A stretch of 64,000 nucleotides of DNA, from positions 64,499,529-64,563,528 of the forward strand of contig NC_134456.1 in assembly GCF_047948215.1 (NCBI RefSeq). Reading direction: 5' to 3'. Each line of letters begins with the position of its first letter. Within the stretch, counting starts at the first letter, position 1. The notes under the pieces were generated by a model, which saw nothing but the letters and a program-made list of their open reading frames with translations, made no database searches and was not told the DNA's origin. Shown in pieces: positions 11,901 through 22,600 of this stretch. A program made the translations under genes and the position numbers. The stretch comes from Lycorma delicatula (taxonomy: Eukaryota > Arthropoda > Insecta > Hemiptera > Fulgoridae).

Positions 11901-14900
11901 ACCTCTGATGCAATTTCAACGATAGTTATGCACTGAAATTGCAAGGTCACAAACAGTCTGAATGTTGTCATTGACGTTGGTCTGCAGACAATGTTTATGA
12001 CTTTCTTTCTCTACTGCATCATGGCCATTTCAAAATGTTTTGGCCTAAACACTTATGTTTATGACAGGGAGCATCTGTAAACTGTACCTGGAGTCAGGTC
12101 AAAATTCTGGTTTATATTTTAATGACCCTCATATATCATATTGGATTATTTTAACTTCTACAGGTAATATTACTTCAAACTCATGTATTACAACAGTATT
12201 GTCGTCATACTGATTATGTTAGAAAAAATTAAACAGTAAGGCTTTGTTTTAGATTACAGTTACAAAAATAAACATAATGTGTTGTAGAATATTATTTATT
12301 TTTCTGTAATTTTTCTAAAAAAATAGTGAAAGTTTAAATGTAGAGAAAAGTTTTAATGAGATAGAAAATTTTTAAATTGTAAATTTTAATTAGAGAAGTT
12401 TTTGAAACTAAATTGTTTGATGCAGTTCATAATTCTCTGTTTACAATAAATAAGAAAAATAATAATATTTCACCTTTTTTTAGTGTACTATTTAACTTCT
12501 ATATTTACACAAGATCTGCTGACTACATTTTGATAGACATAATAATATTCATCATTTTTACAGGTGTGGCATTATGTGCTGGATTGTTGTTTGGATTAAT
12601 AACAATGCTCGTCCAATACGTTGGTTTATTTATGACTGGATTTCATACTGGTCTGTTAGTTGCTGTTGCATCACTCGCTATATCAGACCAAGTGTACAAA
12701 ACACCTACACTTCTAACTACTACAGCTAGTTTACTGGGATCTGGGATGTTATTTGCTACTCTTAATCTGCACTTCCAAAAAGGTTAGTGTAGTCATTATG
12801 GATATTTATTTTTTACTTGATCACTTAATTAATTTAATTGTTTGTTATCTGATACTTCCTAAAAGTCCTTAATGATACAATTGACTTTAACTTTTAATTG
12901 TTTGTGCTCCGATTGTTTGTGCTTCCGTGCATTAGTCTGTTTTCTCGGTCATTCGGCGCGAGGCTGGATCTTTTCGGAGAAAAGATCCGAACAAGTGACC
13001 AGTTGGCGATGTTGCTGCCGCGAGGTGGGAAGCTGTGCGCTACGGTGGGGAAACTGGTATATAAGCGGCGGTCGATGCTACTGCCAGCCAGTTGCGTTAT
13101 ATGAACTTCCCCGGTCACAATTACCTCGAACCTGGAAACCATATTGATAACGGGCCCCCGGTCGACCTCAATGATCAGATCATGCTTGAGCACGACCACC
13201 AATACGAGTCGGCCACAGAACCATATACGTGCAGCTGATAGACAGGCGATCGGCGATTTTGCTGGGGATTTCGCTAGGACTGGAAATTGGCACAGCCTTA
13301 TCGGTGCTGCTGGTCTTTCAATCAAATATGGCGTGAAATCAGTTACTGGAGTATTATATCCACGAATGTCAGGAAGCTGTTTGTTATCTCATTTAACCAA
13401 ATTTTCTTCCCTCATTTCAACATATATTGTCATTTATGTAATCTACTGATTTAACTAATTTTTTATTCACATTTGTCATTTTATTAAAAGTACTGAATAT
13501 ATTTGAAGTTATATTCGTTTGCATTTCATAAATGCGTTAACAAGGACCCACCTCTTAAGCAACAAGGCTTGATTGGGAGAAATGTACATTTGCTTCTGGC
13601 ATTGTTAAGGTTAGGTCTCTTATTGAATTAAAGAAGCTCTTATTTTTAAAGAAGCTGCTGAACTTAATATACTGTGGCCAGCAGTGTATAAAATTTTATT
13701 CACAAATTTCAGTGTGAATTATTAACATATTCAATCCCATCGATACAGCAGTACCTGATAGTTTAGTGTATGTTTTTATACAATACAGTTCATTTGCCTA
13801 TGGACGAAAGGAAAATCTTTGTTTAATACATTAGTACATCATATGGTATTTGCAGTAGATCATTAGGTTCAATTAGTCAGAAATTTGTATATGTAGTTGT
13901 TCTTGGTCTGTGGTTTTATTCAAACTTTCCCATTTCCAAGCAATCTGTCTGTTACTAAAGCAGTTCACAAATTCTATTTTGGGAAAGAAGCCCTCAGGAA
14001 AACAAAACTTATAAAGGTTTATTACATTTAAAATGAAAGTTTAAATAACATTTTGTTTACTTTAAAATTAATCTAAAAAATCTGTAAAAAGTGATTTGTT
14101 TCTTTCTTCCCCTCTAGTTTTCATTTATTTTTGGCTTTAATCTGTTTGCAAGTATGTATGAGCTCTATTCAGGAAATAACTGAACATTTTTAATTAACAT
14201 ATTTAGCAACATACAATTGGCATCATAGTGTTCCGCATAACCTCCTTTGTAACCACATGTTCTTGGATTATTGATAGTCATTTAGTTTTTGTGTTATGAT
14301 TATTTGAATGCAATGTGTTTAAATGTTAGTGAGTTTTGTAATGTGTGATTTTCAGCAGTAATGATATAACGTAAAATTTTTCGGGAAACGGGTAATCTTT
14401 CACAGAAATGTTTCAGCTTTGAAACAAGCTTATGGAGATGATGCTCTGAGTTGTATGCCGTGTTAAAAATTGTTTTCATGATTTAAAAGTGGTCATCAGT
14501 CAATTGAAGATGATCCTCAACCAGGAAGGCCTTTGACTTCAACTGATGACTCCCACGTCCAGAAAATCAACGATCTGGTACGTGTAAATTGTCAATTGAC
14601 TGTCGGAGAACTTGCAGAAGAGGTTAGCATCTCAATTGGAACATGCCATGACATTTTCACTGAAAAATTGAACATGCTTCGAGTTGCAGCAAAGTTTGTT
14701 CCTTGTTTGATATCCAAACACCAGAACATTGCATGGACATTGCAGGCAACTCTTGAACTAGACAATGACAATGAAACGTTCATGCAATGTTTTATAACAG
14801 GAAATGAATGCTGGGTTTACAGCAACAGCATTAAGACAAAAGTTTAATCATCAAAAAATCGCTACTAACACTTGAAACACATTGCACTCAAATAACAATA

Positions 14901-17900
14901 ACATGAAAACTATAATACTTAATTGAACTCAAATTTTCAAATATTCCTGTTTTTTAAATGCAATTATGTATCAAGTATTGTCTGTATCAAATATTCTAAA
15001 GAATATTTTATTGGTTGCTTGGGCATTTAAAAAAATTTTATATACATATAAATAAAATATCCATATTATATACATAAATATATTATGTCTGAGTAGTCAC
15101 TGCATACCCTTTCCTGCAGTTAACATGTTGCTACTGTTTTGAAAGCCACACAGTGTTTGATTCCTAAGAAATAATTTTTTTACTTCACTTTGTTTCCTTG
15201 CACTCTAAAAGTTACATAGGACAACTTCTTGTTTCAATTACAAAGCCAAGGTTGATGTGAGTAGACACAGTTACTGCTTGAGAAGTGGTTGGTGACATAT
15301 TTCTTGAGTATATGAACAACATATAGAGCAAACAATATCACAAATAATAAATGCATTTTATGAATGCTTTAATTTGGACCCACCTCTTAAAACAACAAGG
15401 CTTGATTGAGAGAAATGTGCATTTACTTCTGGCAGGTTAAAGATAGGCCACTTAGTGGGTGAAAGAAGATGGATTTGAATGCAAACATCTGCCGCTGCTG
15501 CTGTTTCAGTTGAACAGTCTCCTACTAAATATATTTGTAAACAAGCTGGTGAATTTAATATACAGTGGCCAGCAATGCATGATTATATTAGACTTGAATA
15601 TGAAACTACTTCAGTCAGCTTTTGTGAATAAATTATTAGATGGAAACATGGAACAGTGGGTTCCAGCTTCCTATACTTTCACGCTTTATCAGTATTATTT
15701 CCAAGTGACGTGCATAAGGGTATTGTTTTCTGGTGAATGTACAATTTATCCCAGTTTGTGTGTTAGGATTGTGGTTTTTTTGGGCAAGAGATTCCTTCTT
15801 TTTTTTTATTAGCCTGAAAGGAATTCAATCACATGTCATAGTATCATCAATTACTTGTTTAGACCCTTTTTTTAAGAATATGTGAATGGTGGTTCTTAGG
15901 CTGATTTATTTTGTGTTTTTATATTTATATGTACAATATATATATATTTTTTTTCTCATTATTGGTATATATATATATATATATATATATAATGAGACTG
16001 GTTCAGAAAAACTTTATTTACAATCCAATTAAACATGAACTCTTATCATGTTGGAAATAGTTCCCTTGGGAAGCCACGCAATGCTTCAAATGGTTTTCCC
16101 ACTCTTCATAGCAGTATTGGAACTCAGAAACTGGAATTTCCTTCAGATGGTCAGGTACATATTTTTTTTTAATGTTTTCTACTGTTCCAAAATAGTGTCC
16201 TTTGAGGTGTTTTTTTAAAGTTGGGAACAGGAAAAAGTCGCAGGGATTCAAGTCAGGTGAATAAGGTGGTTGAGGAACTACAGGAATGTTTTTCTTTGCC
16301 AAAAACTCATTAATTGAGAGTGCAGTGTGACATGGTGCATTATCATGATGCAGCATCCAATTGTCAGGCAAAAACTCCTTATGGACAATGCCATTACTAT
16401 CAGACAAACAAATTAGTATGGTTTCAATTTGCTCATTTCTGCTTTTATGGGATGTGGTGAGTTTGAAGTGTGCCACACCTTGATTTGTTGTTTTCTTTCT
16501 GGGTCTTACTCAAACATCCAAGATTCATCACCAGTAATAACATTTTTTTAGAAAATCAGGATCAGTTTCAATTCATCCTAGAAGATCACGGCACACAATT
16601 TAATTATTAATGACATAAAATTAGTTTGAACTCATTTATGTAACTTTTGTTTTTATTTCATAGAAGTAGTAATACTAGTAATGTACTATAATTCTAAATA
16701 TGCACTCTACTTAATCTGAAATTCAACAGTTTACTTAGTATAAAATTTAATTACTTTATAACTTTGGTACTATTCATCAGAGTTTTGGTTTAAATACATC
16801 AAATTATTTGATGAAGTATCATTTTATGCTAATACGAAACTTAGCAATAATTCATAAGGAAATGTTTCATTTAAGTTATAAATCATGTAGATTAATTTAT
16901 CATTAAAATAGTTTTTTGAATAACCCATTTTGGCTAAGTAATTGACTGTTCTTTTCAAATTTTGGAATGGTTGGCACATTTTTATAGATACATTGTTAAT
17001 TAAACATTTTTTTTAATAAAAATGATGGGGAGTGACCTTTAACCAAATTCATCTAAATTTGTTGAATTGATTATGAAAACTTGTAACAAGTTGACTGATT
17101 CACTCTTGTATTAATGACAATTGCAAGAAGCCATGAAACTATATTGTAAGGCTAATGAGATTATAAATTTGGTTAGATGATGTACATGACTAAATTAAAA
17201 TTTTAATGTATATGTAAATTTTTTTTCAGGTTTGACTGTTGTAGGTACAAGTATGTATGGTGCAGCTATAATGGCAGGTGGTACTGATTATTTTGTGGAA
17301 AATTTACTGATGGTGAAATGGTTATGGGGTCGTATTACCACAGTAAAGAAATCAAGAGGAGCTGGTGGAGGAGTTGTCGGTATGCAGCATATGGTTGGTT
17401 CTGGTGGTAGTGATCACATTATACCACATGATAATGATGAACAGTTAACTTGTTGGTTTAGCTGGTTGATATTATCATTTTGGCCTTCAATGTTTATTCT
17501 AGGATTAATAGTTCAGTTTGCTATAACTGGTCGGGGAATTCACCATCAACAAAGTAAGTACTCTTTCTTTGATTTAACGGTTGAGTTTTATTAAATGATA
17601 ATTTACAAGGAGTTTTTTAAACTTCTAATGGAATGGCCTGCTTCCTGATTATCTTTGTGGATCTATCCAGTAACATTTCTTGAAAAACTAATTCACAATC
17701 ACAATTATGTAAAATATTTCATCAAACTATCAAAACATGTAAATTTGTTGGAGGAAATTTTTACAGGGTTTTAACAACATACTGGCCTTCTTTACTTGCT
17801 CTAGTATTTTGCCATTATCTTATTTCTAATAAATTTTCTATTAAAAATCATAGTACATTCTTCATTAATTGAATCCCTATTTACTAGCTCCTGTAAAATT

Positions 17901-19556
17901 TTATACAACTTTACTTAGACAGCCAGTCACATAACCATAATGGTTATTGTATTATACCATTGGATAAGCAATTTAAAAAGTTTAAATTTTTAAAACATTC
18001 ATATTAAATTTAAAAAATCTATAAATTCATTTTAAAACTTTTATTCAGACATACTGCTACTTAAGAAATGTATTATCTATAAAAATGAAAGAACATGCAC
18101 TGAGAAATTGATTTTCAGCAATAGTCTAATAATAATTAGAATAATTAAAAATGGTCATTAACATTTTTCATGAAAGTTTTGAAATTAAAAAAAAAACTTT
18201 TCATTTATTCAATTGAATTGGTTTATTTTCCAACTTAAGTATACTGTTTGATATGGTTGAATATTACATATTTCTTAAAAAAAAAAAAGTAATAAAACTT
18301 GAAAGGTACGGTAATGGAAAAATTGAATGGAAACAGTTCTTTCCTACCTTATCATTATATACTTTTCATTATTATTGAAAATAACTTAAAGAGCATCTGG
18401 ATGCTGTTCAGTAGGATTTTATTCCTCTTCAGCCTAGTGTCATCTTTCCTATATTTAGCATCATTATTTTAACTTTCATTAATGATTTACTATAATTAGT
18501 TATTATACCATCCTGACCTCCGTAGAGGAAGAACTTGCCTTGTGATGATCCTGGTCACCACATCACCCCCTCTGTTCCTAGCCCTGATGGGCTGTACTGG
18601 AGGTTATCTTTTAGATGTTCTATTTGCCTTCGTATGACTTTTTCTAACCACAACCACCTACCATAACTTACAACCCTCAACTATCAAATTAACCGATTCT
18701 TTATGGAGGTCTTGTCATTATATGATGACTGTATGAGTGATATTTTTTTGTGCTTATGAAAATTTAATAAATTAGCTCGTAGTAAATATAATGATTCTAA
18801 TAAATTTAATTAAAACCATTAATAAATTGTTATATAACTTTAAGTAGAATGGAAGTAATTAAATTTTGTATATAATAATGGTTACTGAACTTAAAATATC
18901 ATCAATAAATAATTTATATTTGTAGACTGTCCAATTTAGCTAATTCCTGAGTGTGTTAATTTTTAAGGTATTAAGTATGGAAGTCATATGCATTGACTAT
19001 GTTCAAAATTTAATAGTAATAATAATATGTATAAAATTATTTTTTTTTTTTTTACAATATGCACTGTATATCTAGACTAGTCTCCTGAGAAATTTTCAGA
19101 GTGGAATGAATTGGCCTTCTTCAATCCTTTTTTATTTTTGATAAATTACTAGTCTCTGTAAAAAAAAAAAAACTTATAATTTTGATAAGCAGAGCAACAA
19201 TTATAATAATTGTTAGAGTAATAAGTTCTCAATTCCTTAGTTTAGGATGGGAATTTTGGACTGTATTTTCATATTAATCATGTTGAACTGGCCATCACTC
19301 TTCCAGCTTTTTATTTTTAAAAGCTGGAGAAATATTTAGATGATTCAAAACTCAATCTATGATGTAAATTTGGAATAAAGAGAAACATAAAATGTGAAGA
19401 TAATGATAATAAAATACTGTAAAAAAATATTTATTCATTGGCCTCTACTGTAAGTGTCACAGAAGAAGAACTTAAGAATTAAAAAGATTTCAGTTAAAAA
19501 GATTTTAAGCTTCTGACTTAGACTGATAAACTGATCTTACTATGCAGTCTGGTAAG

Positions 19557-19613
<57 letters not shown>

Positions 19614-22600
19614 TAATCTTGGTCTTCAATCTGACTGAAGGTTTTTTTTTAGTTTCTATGTCTACTAATGTATAACTTTTTAATTCATTTTATTTTTAGT
19701 GTTGCCAATAAAACATCGTCATCACAACAGTAATAATATTCACAGAATGAAAGTACGAACACGAGAACAGCGGGCTGAACTTCATCAGAAAAAATATCGT
19801 TATCTCTATCAAGTTCGTACTGCACATGGTGATGTCATAAGTCAGGTATTTAAATATTTTTCTAAGTCCGTACTACGTTTTATTAACCTAAATTAAATAG
19901 GGCATCTAAGTATTTAATTTATAGTGATCCTTATCTGGACCAGTGGTTCCCAAATTGTGTGCGTGTCCTGGTGAGCCATGACTTCCTCACAGAGATGCTG
20001 CAAAACTTTACCCAATCTTCATAGTTTTATTTACATTTTTAGCTCAATTTCATAGAACATGACATCTATTGAAGCTGATGCAGTTCACTTAAATATTGTA
20101 TGCAGAAGCCTCTGTAAATGTTTACTTGATGACGTTACACTAGTTTTTCAATTGTTTTAATAGTTTCTTGAATTTGCTGGTATTTTATATTTGTATATAA
20201 ATAAATGTCAATTTCGCCTGGTTTTAATGTTGAATTAGTTTTTGGAAATTGTATGAACTGAATATTCTTGTGATCAAGTTAAGTGAAGTGTTTGAAGTAT
20301 TTTTTTATGTATGCGTTTTTAAAATAGATTGGTTTTTACTTAACAGCAATAAGCATTGTAAGTGAAAATAAACAAACCATATTTTCGAGTCAGTGGCAAT
20401 AACGTGAAGAAGCGTAAAAATTGAAAATATTATGATAGTTATTTAGACTTAAGTTTATATCAAACATTTGTGACAAAGTGAGTCCAGAATGTGTTCTGCG
20501 TGTGAAAGTCTTGGCACCGAAGTGCATGCTACCAAGTAAGTTGAAACGCCATTTAGAAACCACTCCTCCCAGCATAGTTAGTAAATCTTGTAATTAGTTT
20601 AACAAGAAGCTAAGAGATAAATCAGTAAAAGGGAACTTTTTATAAGCAGGTATTGGACCCAAGCAATGCTTTGCTAGATTCTTATTAGGTAGCACATTGG
20701 TTCACAAAGTGTAAGAAACTCTGTACAATTGCAGAACTTATTATAGTAGTTGTAAATATGGTGAAAACATTATGATCAGTGAGTATACTGAAAAACTGTT
20801 TTAAACGGTTAGCTTTGTTCAATTATTGCATAAGGTGCAGCATACAGCATGTAGCAGAGGACCTCAATGAGGTCCTCTTTTTTTTAATTGAAAAATTAAA
20901 AGGGAAGGAATTTGGTTTGCAGCTAAATAAATCCAGAGATAATAATGATGCTCAATTGATTTGCTATGTATTTTTTATAGGTGGCAGTAACATTGTAGAA
21001 ATTTTCTTCTGCAGAAGTATCACTATTAGTGCAAAGACCTTAAGACTTATTCAAGATCCTTGATGCTTTTATATCCGAAAACAGTTTGGAGTAAACTAAG
21101 TGCATTGGTATCTATACTGATACAGTTTCTATGTTCAGCTGTTATGATGGATTCCAGTTTTATTCAAAGCAAAGCCCCTGAAACACTGTGGACCCACTTC
21201 GTTATTCACAGACAAGCACTTATATCAAAATACTTGAATCCTACATTGAACGGGTCTTAGTATATATTGTAATATACTTGTATTTGTAGACTTTATAAAA
21301 AATAACTCGCCATTGGAAGAAAACTTTTTCAAAAATCTTTTGTGTGGATATGGGATCCAAACACATCTCTTTTATTATACTACAGCATTCCACACTGGTT
21401 TTCTTATGTTAATGTATTGTCTTATACGTTTGAACTGTGACAAGAAAAAATATTTTTCTTAAAGAGGAACAGTAGTATACCAGACATTTTGTAAATGAAG
21501 ATTTTTTGATTAAATTAGCATATCTATGTGACGCTTTTGAAAAGCTGAATGTGCAAGTTTTTCCTCTGGAAGAAAGCAATTTGCACGTTTTAGGTGGATT
21601 AAGAAAATTTTAGCTTTTATAAAAAGACGAAAGCTTTGGAAAAGACAAGTGAATGAAGATAGAGGCAAGGAATGTTTCCCTTTGTTGCAACAGTTGTTGA
21701 TCTCCAATGGAATTGATTTCTCTCAAAGTATGAAATTTGTTTCTGAAGAATACTTATCACCTGCTTTGAGAAATATTTTCAAAATGATAATATTGATAAA
21801 TTTGCATGGATTCAAGATTAATTTGTTGTTGCTGCTGCAGAAGAAGAGAAGTTGATTGTGTTGTCTTGTAAAGTAAAATTTAGCAGCATGGAATTAACTG
21901 AATTTTGGATGTCAGTAAAAGATGAATATCTGTTCTTTAAGTGGTAAAGCTCAGAGAATTTTAGTTATATTTGCAACATTTTATTTGTGCAAATCTGGGT
22001 TTCTAAGAATTTCTGTAATAAAAGTGAATATCATGGAAAAATCAATGTGGAGAAGTAGATAAGGGTGGCTTTGTCTAGTTTAATTTCACATTTGAGAAAA
22101 TGTGCAGTGATCAACAGGTTCATCCATCCACTCCTTTAATTATTATATAGTTGAATTTTTTTATTTTTTTTTTACCTGATGAATTATTAATTCACTGCAA
22201 AAGCTTACAGAGAATTTTGTACAAATAAGCTTCATTTCCATATGAAATGGAATTTTGTAGCACATAAAAAATACCATGCTTGTCCTGGATTCGAACCCGG
22301 ATCCCCAGGTGAAAGGCTGAGACGCTACCACTCTACCATAGCGTTAAACAATTTGTTCAGTTATAAATTTTTTTGATGCAAGCCAGATTTCTTCCCTTTT
22401 AACTTTTCAATTAATTAATTGTTGAGATCCTCCACTGTAAGTTGTATTCTTTACCTGATTGTGTTATTGGACAGAGTTACTTGTTGAAAATAGTTTTTCA
22501 GTATACTCATCTATCATAATGTTCACCATTTTTACAGCTAGTAGAATGAATTCTTCTGCAAAGTTGTATAGAACTTCTTAAATTTTGCAAACCAATGTGC

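Larger units (their letters stand above)
12950..13378 (+). pseudogene. Endogenous densovirus-like fragment: promoter end plus start of VP1 capsid gene
   Basis: A GC-rich island in an AT-rich intron. An open frame from ATG 13101 to TGA 13236-13238 (45 codons) carries the parvovirus VP1 phospholipase A2 signature: YLEPGN (calcium loop, usually YLGPGN) at residues 8-13, DNGPPVD at 16-22 and the HDHQY catalytic-type motif at 31-35. After a one-base frame change, at about 13230-13378, a second block continues the family pattern with IGDFAGDF and [13 protein letters not shown]. The open frame breaks there and the sequence returns to host AT-rich DNA. The PLA2 domain normally acts in endosomal escape of the virion; this copy is truncated and frameshifted, so it is a fossil. 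Protein-coding densovirus sequence outside VP1 was not seen. Confidence 0.82.

Noticed and set aside
12894..13325. 143-codon open frame on the minus strand
   Set aside because: It is antisense to the densovirus-derived island; GC-rich sequence leaves the opposite strand open by chance, and the + strand carries the recognisable motifs.
18505..18725. GC-richer stretch as a gene or SINE
   Set aside because: A phrase resembles 7300-7340 (CCCTAGTGGGCTACAG against CCCTGATGGGCTGTAC), but there is no B box, A-tail or protein similarity.
20856..20878. AGAGGACCTC-AAT-GAGGTCCTCT hairpin followed by T8, like a bacterial terminator
   Set aside because: The context is an insect intron and the hairpin falls on the coding text (AEDLNE) of the ZBED5-like hAT; the T-run is a local expansion.
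22277..22345. tRNA gene on the minus strand (also 46380-46442 and 58570-58626)
   Set aside because: A and B boxes are present, but no closed acceptor stem is formed and the same non-tRNA body follows in each copy, so they are SINE heads.
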